Of a stretch of 64,000 nucleotides of DNA, positions 15,740 through 23,651 are shown piece after piece. Made by a program: the position numbers and the translations under genes. The stretch is taken from the NCBI RefSeq assembly GCF_023078475.1, contig NZ_CP095741.1, positions 4,278,001-4,342,000 on the forward strand, in the 5' to 3' direction. Under the pieces are notes generated by a model. That model was not told the DNA's origin. It did not search any database and saw nothing but the letters and a program-made list of their open reading frames with translations. Source of the stretch: Luteibacter aegosomaticola (lineage in GTDB: Bacteria > Pseudomonadota > Gammaproteobacteria > Xanthomonadales > Rhodanobacteraceae). How positions within the stretch are numbered: the first letter of the stretch is position 1; every line of letters starts with the position of its first letter.

Positions 15740-17116
15740 ATGTCGCCATTGATCGACCGGAAATCCGGGAAGCGCTCCGTCACCACCATCGAGCTCGTGG
15801 ATCTCGCATCCATGCCCGCGATGGAGCAGAAGCTGGGTGCCCAGCACCGGCAGTGGCTGAGTTCACTGGGATTCCGTCCGACACCGGGCGCCGTCGCCGT
15901 CCTGCCCAATAACGCTGGCGGCCTCGCCCGCGTGCTTGTAGGCATCGACCGCAAGGAACCCCTCTCCGTGCTCGGCGGCCTGCCGCAGCGCCTGCCAGAG
16001 GGCATCTACCAGGTCGCTGAAGACACCATCGTCGAAGACCGCGAACTGCTGGCCCTCGGCTGGGCGCTGGGCGCATACCGCTTCGAGCGTTACCGCAAGG
16101 CGGCCCGCCCGGCCGCGCAGCTGCTGATCGAGCCGGCCACCCTGCGCGCCGTGCAGCCGCTGATGGAAGCGGTGTTCGAAGTACGCGACCTGGTGAACAC
16201 GCCGACGGAAGACATGGGCCCGGCGGATCTTTCCGCGGCGATCCACGCCCACGCCACCGAGCACAAGGCGAAGGTGCGCGAGTGGGTCGGCGACGAACTG
16301 CTGGCGAACAATTTCCCGACGATCCACGCCGTGGGTCGCGCTAGCCATCGTGAGCCGCGCCTCATCGAGCTCACCTGGGGCAAGAATTCCAATCCCAAGC
16401 TGGTGATCGTCGGCAAGGGCGTGTGCTTCGATACCGGCGGCCTGGACATCAAGCCGTCCGATGGCATGCGCTGGATGAAGAAGGACATGGGCGGCGCCGC
16501 CCACGCCATCGCCCTCGCGGGCCTGGTGATGAAGGCGCGCTTGCCGGTGCGCCTCACCCTGCTCGTGCCGGCGGTGGAAAACGCCATCGCAGGTAATGCG
16601 ATGCGCCCGGGCGAAGTCATCCGCACCCGCGCGGGCCACACGGTGGAGGTGGATAACACCGATGCCGAGGGCCGCCTGGTGCTGTGCGATGCGCTCGCCT
16701 TCGCGGTGGAGCAGTCGCCCGACCTGATCGTGGATTTCGCGACGCTCACCGGCGCCGCGCGCGTGGCACTCGGCCCCGAGTTGCCGGCGCTGTTCACCAA
16801 CCGCGATCAGCTGGCCGATGAAGTGATTGGCGCCGCGGAGTCCGTCGACGACCCGATGTGGCGCCTGCCGCTGTGGCGTCCGTACCGCCGCATGCTCGAG
16901 TCGTACATTGCTGACTTCGCGAACGCAGGGCCCTCACGCCACGCGGGTGCGATCACCGCGGCGCTATACCTCGAACGCTTCGTCCCGGAAGGCCAGAACT
17001 GGATGCACCTGGACACGTACTCGTGGAACGACGGCGACCGCCCCGCCCACCCCCGCGGCGGCGAAGCCCAAGGCCTCCGCGCGTTCTTCAAATTCCTCTC
17101 GACCCGCTATTCCTAA
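15740..17116 (+). CDS. Leucyl aminopeptidase family (M17) protein
   Basis: 458 residues. A divergent N-terminal domain (1-150) precedes a C-terminal catalytic domain with the M17 signature NTDAEGRLVL near residue 305. The upstream VGKGVCFDTGGLDIKPSDGM carries the metal-binding Lys and Asp, and KKDMGGAA follows. These di-zinc enzymes remove N-terminal residues from peptides in the cytoplasm. Length and start fit the shorter bacterial M17 form rather than E. coli PepA. The downstream gap carries two REP pairs and a tandem duplication. Confidence 0.9.
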   Translation: MSPLIDRKSGKRSVTTIELVDLASMPAMEQKLGAQHRQWLSSLGFRPTPGAVAVLPNNAGGLARVLVGIDRKEPLSVLGGLPQRLPEGIYQVAEDTIVEDRELLALGWALGAYRFERYRKAARPAAQLLIEPATLRAVQPLMEAVFEVRDLVNTPTEDMGPADLSAAIHAHATEHKAKVREWVGDELLANNFPTIHAVGRASHREPRLIELTWGKNSNPKLVIVGKGVCFDTGGLDIKPSDGMRWMKKDMGGAAHAIALAGLVMKARLPVRLTLLVPAVENAIAGNAMRPGEVIRTRAGHTVEVDNTDAEGRLVLCDALAFAVEQSPDLIVDFATLTGAARVALGPELPALFTNRDQLADEVIGAAESVDDPMWRLPLWRPYRRMLESYIADFANAGPSRHAGAITAALYLERFVPEGQNWMHLDTYSWNDGDRPAHPRGGEAQGLRAFFKFLSTRYS

Positions 17117-17157
17117 ACCCGCTGCGCGCCCTATCGGCGCCGCTGCACGCTACTGTT

Positions 17158-17253
17158 GTAGGAGCCCACCCTGTGGGCGACGCCTTTCGCGATAACGCCA
17201 CAGGCTCTTGTGGGTCTTTCGCGAAAGCTGTCGCCCACAGGGTGGGCTCCTAC
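17158..17253. repeat. REP family A inverted pair
   Basis: Both arms are perfect palindromes, with GCCTTTCGC and GCGAAAGCT spacers. It is the first of two REP pairs in a tandem duplication. Confidence 0.95.
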
Positions 17254-17592
17254 AACAAAAGCAGCGCGCGCATGGCCTGGTGAGGGCGATTATTCGGTCG
17301 GTGCGGCCGGCTGATTTGGCGCTTCCGCCTGCTTCTGCTTCATCGCCACCACACGCCACCCCCGTAGGAGCCCACCCTGTGGGCGACGCCGTTCGCGAAA
17401 GCCCCACAAGACCCTGCGGCGGTATCGCGAAAAACCCACAGACCCTGCGGCGGTATCGCGAAAGCTGTCGCCCACAGGGTGGGCTCCTACAACAAGAGCA
17501 GCGCGCGCAGGGCCTGGTGAGGGCGATTATTCCGCCGGAGCGGCCGGCTGATCCGGCGCTTCCGCCTGCTTCTGCTTCATCGCCACCACGGC
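17254..17592. repeat. Tandem duplication of a gene 3' end plus REP pair
   Basis: 17254-17355 and 17491-17592 are about 90% alike by eye (AACAA[AG]AGCAGCGCGCGCA, GGCCTGGTGAGGGCGATTATTC, CGCTTCCGCCTGCTTCTGC). The second copy is the true 3' end of the gene on the minus strand. The first is a detached copy that still encodes the last 22 residues (VVAMKQKQAEAPNQPAAPTE). Each copy is preceded by a REP pair, so the unit is about 237 bp. Confidence 0.88.
17364..17490. repeat. REP family A inverted pair with internal duplication (127 bp)
   Basis: Arms are perfect, but the centre is duplicated: CCCACA[A]GACCCTGCGG then CGGTATCGCGAAAA occurs twice in a row, adding about 31 bp to the usual 95. Confidence 0.93.
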
Positions 17593-17844
17593 GCGCAGGT
17601 TGCGCTCGAGCTCGGCGATCGTTAGCGGGAAATAGCGTTCATCGCGATCGCCGACAGACCAGCTGGCCAACCGCTGGTCGGTGGCACCCACGCCCATGGC
17701 GTTGAGCGCAGCGCGCACCTCTTCGGGCTTCAGGTCCGTCGCCTGCAGGATCAACTGCCACAGCCAGTTCATGCGCTGCGGATCCACGCCGCGCTGCATC
17801 GGCGGACGCGTGTACTCGCGGACGGGCGTGTCGTGGTCACTCAT
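17527..17844 (-). CDS. Conserved small protein of unknown function
   Basis: 105 residues from the ATG at 17844 (MSDHDTPVREYTRPP), just after a purine stretch AAAAAAGGACC that serves as the ribosome site; a longer frame upstream lacks one. The core NWLWQLILQATDLKPEEVRA, then SWSVGDRDERYFPLTIAELERNLRAVV, is a helical fold; the tail is Lys/Gln/Ala/Pro-rich. I do not recognise a named family. Its last 22 codons are duplicated downstream, together with a REP pair. No signal peptide or membrane helix, so probably cytoplasmic. Confidence 0.6.
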   Translation of the reverse strand: MSDHDTPVREYTRPPMQRGVDPQRMNWLWQLILQATDLKPEEVRAALNAMGVGATDQRLASWSVGDRDERYFPLTIAELERNLRAVVAMKQKQAEAPDQPAAPAE

Positions 17845-18047
17845 GGCAGGGTCCTTTTTTACCTGCCGCGCAGTATAGACGCCACGCGGCGTGACCGCGC
17901 CCGTGGCCACATCCCAGTAAAAACCACCGCACGCCGAAAGCCGCATCCGAACCATCGCCCACACCTCTACCGGCGATCAACGACCGCCGCCTTGCCGATT
18001 TGCCTGATAACCACGCTGCCGCGCGACCGGAGACGAGACCGTTCTGT

Positions 18048-18180
18048 GTAGGAGCGCGCTTGCGCGCGATCAGCCTATGAAGGGGCGCCGGACCTATCGC
18101 GCGCGAGCGCGCTCCTACGGGGTACCGCTATGGCTACGAAGCCGTGATGCCAGACGCATGGCGCGCAAGCGCGCTCCCAC
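18048..18180. repeat. REP family B cluster (three copies)
   Basis: Forward copy 18048-18070 (GTAGGAGCGCGCTTGCGCGCGAT), reversed copy 18095-18118, and a second reversed copy 18158-18180 with one change (GCTCCCAC). They fill the gap before the DUF4019-like gene. Confidence 0.9.
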
Positions 18181-18190
18181 AGGTGTGGCG

Positions 18191-18676
18191 CTATTGAACG
18201 AACGAGATCTCGCGCTGCACGGGGCGAATGACGTAGCCGACCGGTAGCCAGCCTTCCGTGCCTGGCGCCAGCGACACTGTCTCGAACATCACCGCTTTCG
18301 CGTAGTGCGCCAGGAAAATCACATTGAGGTAATCGCCTGCAGGCAGCCCGACCGGGTCCCGCACCCGTGCCATTTCGAACCACTCGCGTCCGACGAGCAC
18401 ACCACGGTCCAGGCGGATCTTGCGGATGTAACGCACCCACTCCGCGCGAGGCACCATCCGCTGCATCATCATCCCGGCCTCGAGCCACATGGCATCGGGG
18501 CGGCGGGCGTCGGAGAGCTGCACCCAGTGCTGCGCGCAGGCAAGGGCCTTGTCGAGGGACTTGGGCTGCGGCCCGATCCGCGGGGCATTCGCCACCGTGA
18601 GCAAGGCGCCCAACGGGCTCGCCGCCGGCCGGGCGGCCGGGGCTTTTCGAACAGCAGGTGCCGTGGCGCTGGGCAT
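18191..18676 (-). CDS. DUF4019-like protein
   Basis: 161 residues. After a Pro/Ala-rich head, the pattern LDKALACAQHWVQLSDARR, WVRYIRKIRLDRG, LVGREWFEMARVRDP, GDYLNVIFLAHYA, FETVSLA..GWLPVGYVI follows the DUF4019 domain, an alpha+beta fold found in exported or envelope proteins of unknown role. This copy has no clear signal peptide from the chosen ATG. The nearest neighbours are REP copies on one side and a divergent secreted-protein pair on the other. Confidence 0.65.
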   Translation of the reverse strand: MPSATAPAVRKAPAARPAASPLGALLTVANAPRIGPQPKSLDKALACAQHWVQLSDARRPDAMWLEAGMMMQRMVPRAEWVRYIRKIRLDRGVLVGREWFEMARVRDPVGLPAGDYLNVIFLAHYAKAVMFETVSLAPGTEGWLPVGYVIRPVQREISFVQ

Positions 18677-18919
18677 AGGACGCTCCCGAAGTTACGGGCT
18701 CCAGCTTGGGCGGCCCGGCCCCATGCGGCAATTCGGCTAGAAGGGATACCCGATTCGGCCACAACTTAGGGGTCGATACTCCCGCCTACAGCTCTGTAGG
18801 CGTCTTCCAGCGTCACTGACGGTGATCGCTGACGCGGGAAAGGGGCCTGCCCTGCTAACCGGCCGGGGCGCCCATTCATAGTCTTTAGGTCGCCCAATGA
18901 CGGGCGACAATAAGGATCC

Positions 18920-19285
18920 ATGATGAAAAGAAGAAGAGTCGCAGTGACACTCATCGCGTGCCTGCTGCCTTTTTCGGCAAGCGCCAGCGTGAAATCGCTT
19001 AGCCGCGCGAACTGCATTGCGGGGGTGATCAACGAATCGGTCACCTACGACAGGCCAAGCATGGCCAGCCACTTCATGTACACCCAAAGCGAACACGTCG
19101 GCTTCGGCGCGATCGCCGGCCACGCGGTCACGGCTCTCTGGGCGTCGACGTGGCGCTCCTACGCCGGTGATAACGGAGACAGCAACCGGAACACCGTTTT
19201 GGGGCTCCACATCTTCGGCGACAACATGTCCGCTCTCGCGGTAGAGCGGACAAATGCGACCGACTGCAACCTCGGAGAATGGTGA
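18920..19285 (+). CDS. Small secreted protein, unknown function
   Basis: 121 residues; AAGGA precedes a double ATG. A signal peptide (VAVTLIACLLPFSASAS) is followed by a small domain with cysteines at NCIAGV and DCNLGEW and the phrase DRPSMASHFMYTQSEHVGFG. Not recognised. The stop is directly followed by the next start (TGAC ATG), so the two are an operon and may act together in the periplasm. Confidence 0.65.
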   Translation: MMKRRRVAVTLIACLLPFSASASVKSLSRANCIAGVINESVTYDRPSMASHFMYTQSEHVGFGAIAGHAVTALWASTWRSYAGDNGDSNRNTVLGLHIFGDNMSALAVERTNATDCNLGEW

Positions 19286-19286
19286 C

Positions 19287-20066
19287 ATGAAGACCCAAAC
19301 CGCTCTGCTTGCCGCAGCCCTGATGAGCCCGCTCGTTACTCACGCCCAGGCGCCCAGCAAGCCTGAGGTCATCGCGCCCGCGTCTGCCGTCGTCCCCGCA
19401 AGACAACGCCAACAGGCCATGAAAAGTGGCGTCGATCTGAGCCGCCTTTCGACCAGTCCGGGAGTTCACATTGTTCCGCTGGATGATTCGCCATTCGCAG
19501 GGCCGCTCGCCGCAGAGATTCGCCGCGATATCCAGATGCAAGCCGAGCAAGGCAGCTACCTCGCGTCGGAGACTCGCGACACATCGTTCAAAGCGGCGCG
19601 TCGCGCACCAAGGAGTCGCCTTGACCAGTGGCTCAACAAAACATACCCGTCCGTCGAATCAGCGCGCCCGCACCTTCGGTATCAGCCGGTTTCCGTCTCG
19701 CGAACGGTGCTCTCCACGGCTGCGCTGAAAGAGGTCTATCCGAGCGGAAAGCTAGACAAGGGGCTCTGGAGCGGCACCACGCGGACGTGGCTCGTCGCGG
19801 GATTGGGGGAAGTCGAACTGAGTGAGACGGAGCACAAGAAGTCCGGCACCTCCCTCACCCTGATTCGCGAGTGGCTGAATGCCGACGTTTCGGGAACCCC
19901 GGCAACGCTCAAGACCGCTCGCGATGGCGCCGGGCACGCCCTCGTCTCGCTGGCCTGGGTCACGGACACCACGTCGTTTCGACTCGAACTGAGGCCAATC
20001 GATGCAACGGCTCTAAAAACGAACGAGCAAGCCATCCTCGCGATGGCCAACGATCTGGGCGATTGA
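19287..20066 (+). CDS. Secreted protein, unknown function
   Basis: 259 residues from the ATG at 19287, one base after the previous stop. A signal peptide (LLAAALMSPLVTHA) is followed by a mixed domain with SRLSTSPGVHIVPLDDS, LDQWLNKTYPS, TRTWLVAGLGEVEL and SLTLIREWLNA. The last part (ALVSLAWVTDTTSFRLELRP) looks like beta strands. No family recognised. Ends at a bidirectional hairpin terminator. Confidence 0.65.
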   Translation: MKTQTALLAAALMSPLVTHAQAPSKPEVIAPASAVVPARQRQQAMKSGVDLSRLSTSPGVHIVPLDDSPFAGPLAAEIRRDIQMQAEQGSYLASETRDTSFKAARRAPRSRLDQWLNKTYPSVESARPHLRYQPVSVSRTVLSTAALKEVYPSGKLDKGLWSGTTRTWLVAGLGEVELSETEHKKSGTSLTLIREWLNADVSGTPATLKTARDGAGHALVSLAWVTDTTSFRLELRPIDATALKTNEQAILAMANDLGD

Positions 20067-20070
20067 CCGG

Positions 20071-20104
20071 GAAGGTCGCGGTGGGGAACGCCACCGCGAC
20101 CTTC
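20071..20104. terminator. Bidirectional terminator between converging genes
   Basis: A perfect 14-bp stem GAAGGTCGCGGTGG/CCACCGCGACCTTC with loop GGAACG, lying between the ends of the convergent genes at 20066 and 20106. Confidence 0.85.
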
Positions 20105-20105
20105 C

Positions 20106-20774
20106 TCAGCGCTTGCCGAAGGCCAGCACGTCGGCGGTGTAGGTTTCGATGACCAGGCTGAAGGGCTGGTTGGCCTGGGTGTAGAGGACGGCGCGGTGGC
20201 GGAGCACCTCGTGGGGGATGGCCAGGGGGCCCTTCCCGGCCGCCGGGAGCGCGGCGTCCATTTCCCAGCCCTTGGGCAGGGGCGACCACAGGAGTTCGGC
20301 GCTGATCGTCTGGCGGCGGAAGTGCAGCGGCTGGACGACCTTGCCGAAGGGCTCGTCGGTGCTGTCGAGCACCTGGTTCATCTCGGGGGTGAGCTGGGCC
20401 GGGACGTACCAGTTATCCGCTTCGGACAAGACCAGCGCCCCGCAGGCCAGTTGCACCCGGCGGTAGCGCACCGGCTTGTCGGCGCCGATGCCCAGCGCGG
20501 CACGATCTTCGGCGGCCAGCGGCTTGTCCTGCCCCTTCACCCGGTGAGCCACGATCTTCGCTTCCGGCGCCAGCCCATGGTCACCGCACCAGCGCTCGAG
20601 CGTGAGTGTGGCGCTGGGATGGCTGAGCAGGTCAGCGTTGAGGGTCTCCAGCAGCGCCAGCGCCTGCGTCCGCGACGCGACGTCGTTGGTGAACGGCGTA
20701 CGCGCCTGCGAGGGCGTCACGACCGTCGCCATGACAGCGATGGAGCCAGCGGCAATGATTTTCTTGGTAACCAT
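20106..20774 (-). CDS. Exported chorismate-lyase-like protein
   Basis: 222 residues from the ATG at 20774. A signal peptide (IIAAGSIAVMATVVTPSQA) is followed by a domain resembling the chorismate lyase/UTRA fold: LTLERWCGDHGL, RYRRVQLACGALVLSEADNWYVP, LTPEMNQVLDSTDEPFG and LAIPHEVLRHRAVLYT. UbiC itself is cytoplasmic, so this exported relative probably binds or converts another small aromatic compound, or is a fold relative without that activity. Function is therefore left open. Confidence 0.55.
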   Translation of the reverse strand: MVTKKIIAAGSIAVMATVVTPSQARTPFTNDVASRTQALALLETLNADLLSHPSATLTLERWCGDHGLAPEAKIVAHRVKGQDKPLAAEDRAALGIGADKPVRYRRVQLACGALVLSEADNWYVPAQLTPEMNQVLDSTDEPFGKVVQPLHFRRQTISAELLWSPLPKGWEMDAALPAAGKGPLAIPHEVLRHRAVLYTQANQPFSLVIETYTADVLAFGKR

Positions 20775-20800
20775 CTGCCCAAGGATACTCCCTCGCCCCT

Positions 20801-20866
20801 GTAGGAGCGCGCTTGCGCGCGATTGGCGGAGTGGCAAGCACCCGTCGCGAGCAAGCTCGCTCCTAC
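20801..20866. repeat. REP family B inverted pair
   Basis: Forward copy 20801-20823 and a diverged reversed copy 20844-20866 (GTCGCGAGCAAGCTCGCTCCTAC), whose palindrome is kept by paired changes. Confidence 0.88.
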
Positions 20867-20885
20867 AAGAGCGCGTGGTGGCAGT

Positions 20886-21617
20886 TCAGGGTTTGGTGGA
20901 ATCCAACAGAAACGTCGCGTAGATCCGGCTTTCCATTTTCAGGCTACCGACGTCCAGGTCGATCGATGGCGCCAGTTTATTTGCTGAGACGGTGACGCTT
21001 TCGAGCGCGTTCGCGTCGTAGCCGCCGCGCGACAGGGGGTGGTCCGAAACGGTGAAGAGCGCCCCGAGCTTCACGCCATACGCTTTAGCGATGCGTGCCG
21101 CGTTGCGCTGTGAATCGCGCATGGCTTCTTCGCGGAGTTCAGAATCGATCGCTGCCGTGTCGCTACGGGTCATCTTCGTATCGACCACCTGCAGTTCTTC
21201 ACCTGCGGTATCGAGGCTGTCGATGAAGTGACGCAAGTCGTCCAGCCGTGTGAAGGTGGCCGTCGCCGTCCGGGTGACCACCGTGCCGTCGTTGACCGGA
21301 TTGTCGTTCACATAACCGGTGTGGGGGCCGATCGAGAACGTCGAGGCATCCAGGGTTTCGGGCAGTGCGTGGTTAGCGCGAAAACTCGCCATGACCTTGC
21401 CCATCTGCTCTTCCACGCGCGTACGCGCCTTGGCCGGCTTACGGTCGACGGCTTCCACTTTGACATTGATGCTGAAGCGATCCGGCTGCACGAGCCGCTC
21501 GGCATGGCCGGCGACGTCGATATGCGGCGCGGTTTGGGCGAGCGCCAGCAAAGGCGTGGCGATGAGCGCGGTGGCAAGCGCAGTAGTGAACGTGATCGAG
21601 GCGATGCGAGCTTTCAT
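20886..21617 (-). CDS. SIMPL-domain (DUF541) periplasmic protein
   Basis: 243 residues with a signal peptide (ATALIATPLLALAQ). The SIMPL/DUF541 pattern is clear: IDVAGHAERLVQPDRFSINV at the start, repeated alpha/beta halves, and REEAMRDSQRNAARIAKAYGVKLG. Members such as BP26/YggE form ring-like periplasmic assemblies and are linked to stress protection, but the mechanism is unclear. Single-gene unit flanked by REP copies of both families. Confidence 0.85.
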   Translation of the reverse strand: MKARIASITFTTALATALIATPLLALAQTAPHIDVAGHAERLVQPDRFSINVKVEAVDRKPAKARTRVEEQMGKVMASFRANHALPETLDASTFSIGPHTGYVNDNPVNDGTVVTRTATATFTRLDDLRHFIDSLDTAGEELQVVDTKMTRSDTAAIDSELREEAMRDSQRNAARIAKAYGVKLGALFTVSDHPLSRGGYDANALESVTVSANKLAPSIDLDVGSLKMESRIYATFLLDSTKP

Positions 21618-21677
21618 GAATTACCGGACTCCCTGGTGGTCATGTTGGACGTCGACACAGCGTGCTGCGACTTACTT

Positions 21678-21772
21678 GTAGGAGCCCACCCTGTGGGCGA
21701 CATCTTTCGCGAAAGAGCCACAGACCCTGTGGCGGCTGTGCGAAAGGCGTCGCCCACAGGGTGGGCTCCTAC
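21678..21772. repeat. REP family A inverted pair (95 bp)
   Basis: Two perfect arms around a CCACAGACCCTGTGG centre, between the SIMPL gene start and the trpE stop. Confidence 0.95.
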
Positions 21773-21816
21773 GGGCGGCCGCGTAATACGGTGGCCGCGT
21801 TATATGGTGGGCGGCG

Positions 21817-23292
21817 TTACAGGCCCTTGGCTGCCTGGGCTACTGCGCGGAATAGCGCGCGGCCTTTGTTCATCGTTTCTTCCCACTCGGCAGCGGGGTC
21901 GGAGTCGTAGACGACGCCGCCGCCGGCCTGCACGTGCAGGCGGCCGTCCTGGATCACCGCGGTGCGGATGGCGATCGCCGTGTCGGCGTCGCCCCACCAG
22001 CCGAGCCAGCCGATGGCACCGGCGTAGATGTTGCGCTTGTACGGCTCGAGTTCCTGGATGATTTCCAGCGCGCGGATCTTCGGCGCACCGCTGACGGTGC
22101 CGGCCGGGAACGTCGCCTTGATCACGTCCATGTAGGACATGCCGTCTTTGATATCGCCTTCCACCTGGGAAACGATGTGCATGACGTGCGAGTAGCGCTC
22201 GACCACGAAGGATTCGGCGAGCTCGACGGTGCCGGTCTGGCTCACGCGGCCCACGTCGTTGCGGCCGAGGTCGATCAGCATGAGGTGCTCGGCGCGTTCC
22301 TTCGGATCGGCGAGCAGCTCGGTTTCGAGCGCGACATCTTCGGCTTCATCCTTGCCACGGCGGCGCGTGCCGGCGATGGGGCGAAGGACGACACGGCCGT
22401 TCTTCAGGCGCACGAGAATCTCCGGCGACGAGCCGACGATCTGCGTGGTGCCGATGTCGATGAAGAACATGTACGGCGAAGGGTTCATCGCACGCAGCGC
22501 GCGGTACACATCGACCGGGCGTGCGTTGAAGCCGATGCTCAGGCGCTGCGAGGGCACCACCTGAAAGATGTCGCCGGCGCGGATGTATTCCTGCGCGGTG
22601 CGGACCATGTTCTCGTATTCCTCGCGGGTGAACGAGGATTTGAAATCGGATTCGTCGAGCGCGACTGACTGCTGGATCTGCGGATACGACACGCCGCCCT
22701 GGCGCAGGCGGAAGGTCAGCGCGTCGAGGCGGCGCGACGCTTCGGCGTAAGCCTGTGGGCGCGACGGATCGGCGTGGACGATCAGGTACAGGCGGCCCTT
22801 GAGGTTATCGAAAACGGCCAGCTCGTCGGCAAGCATCAGCAGGACGTCGGGCGTGCCGAGCTCGTCCTTCTTATCCCACTGGGCCAGGCGCTCTTCGATG
22901 TAGCCGATGGTCTCGAAGCCGAAGTAGCCGACCAGGCCGCCGGTGAAGTCAGGCAGACCCGGCAGCTGGGGCACTTCGTACTGCTTGCGCAGCACTTCGA
23001 TCTCGGCGAGGGGGTCGTCGAGGTGGCGGGTTTCGACAACCTCGCCGTTCTCTTCCACCTCCAGCTCATGCCCGCGCAGGCGATACACCCGGCGCGCCGG
23101 CAGGCCGATCATGGAATGGCGGCCCCAGGTCGCCCCGCCTTCGACCGATTCGAACAGGAAGGTATACGGGCCATCGGCCAGCTTCAGGTAGACCGAAAGC
23201 GGCGTGTCCAGATCGGAAAACACCTCACGCACCAAGGGGATACGCGTGTAGCCCTGGGCGGCGTAGGCATCGAATTGTTCGCGGGAAATCAT
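21817..23292 (-). CDS. trpE: Anthranilate synthase component I
   Basis: 491 residues of the usual length. It converts chorismate to anthranilate using ammonia from TrpG, the first step of tryptophan synthesis. The N-terminal regulatory part (YTRIPLVREVFSDLDTPLSVY) contains the LLES-like feedback region SVEGGATWGRHSMIG. The catalytic C-terminal part has GDIFQVVPSQR, SPEILVRL, PIAGTRRRGKDE, LIDLGRNDVGR and the FPAGTVSGAPKIRA signature. trpG is not next to it in this window; rpe lies 12 kb away. Confidence 0.97.
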   Translation of the reverse strand: MISREQFDAYAAQGYTRIPLVREVFSDLDTPLSVYLKLADGPYTFLFESVEGGATWGRHSMIGLPARRVYRLRGHELEVEENGEVVETRHLDDPLAEIEVLRKQYEVPQLPGLPDFTGGLVGYFGFETIGYIEERLAQWDKKDELGTPDVLLMLADELAVFDNLKGRLYLIVHADPSRPQAYAEASRRLDALTFRLRQGGVSYPQIQQSVALDESDFKSSFTREEYENMVRTAQEYIRAGDIFQVVPSQRLSIGFNARPVDVYRALRAMNPSPYMFFIDIGTTQIVGSSPEILVRLKNGRVVLRPIAGTRRRGKDEAEDVALETELLADPKERAEHLMLIDLGRNDVGRVSQTGTVELAESFVVERYSHVMHIVSQVEGDIKDGMSYMDVIKATFPAGTVSGAPKIRALEIIQELEPYKRNIYAGAIGWLGWWGDADTAIAIRTAVIQDGRLHVQAGGGVVYDSDPAAEWEETMNKGRALFRAVAQAAKGL

Positions 23293-23381
23293 GGGGTCTC
23301 GGGGGCTGACCGGGGGTGACCTTTGATTGTAGGGCCAATGGGGCTGAGCGCCCTACCCACACCCCTCGGTTGCCCCTCCCC

Positions 23382-23476
23382 GTAGGAGCCCACCCTGTGG
23401 GCGACATCTTCCGCCTTACCCCATCAGTCCCTGTGGCGGCCTCGCGAAAGGCGTCGCCCACAGGGTGGGCTCCTAC
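23382..23476. repeat. REP family A inverted pair (95 bp)
   Basis: Two perfect arms with the standard ATCTTCCGC and GCGAAAGGC flanks, upstream of trpE. Confidence 0.95.
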
Positions 23477-23480
23477 AAGG

Positions 23481-23572
23481 AGGCGGTGCGCCGGAGGTGC
23501 ATGGGGCGTGGCGGTGCGCCGGAGGCGCAGGGGGCGTGGCGGGGCGCCGGAGGCGCATGGGGCGTGGCGGTG
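23481..23572. repeat. Tandem repeat, about 29-bp unit, three copies
   Basis: Units built on GGTGCGCCGGAGGCGCATGGGGCGTGGC repeat three times with small changes. The GCGCCGGAGGCGC core is also the first half of the composite repeat at 47246 and 52269. Confidence 0.85.
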
Positions 23573-23587
23573 CTAGCCGCATCCGCA

Positions 23588-23618
23588 TAAAAAAGGGGGC
23601 GCCATCACTGGCGCCCCC
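23588..23618 (-). terminator. Terminator of the autotransporter gene
   Basis: On the minus strand a 10-bp GC-rich stem (GGGGGCGCCA/TGGCGCCCCC on plus) is followed by six T, 34 bases after the stop. Confidence 0.88.
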
Positions 23619-23651
23619 CCCTTTCTCACTCAACAGTGGCGAAGCTTTCGC

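Noticed and set aside
23292-23382. A trp leader attenuator upstream of trpE
   Set aside because: No Trp-codon leader peptide or alternative hairpins seen; the gap holds a REP pair and the start region only.
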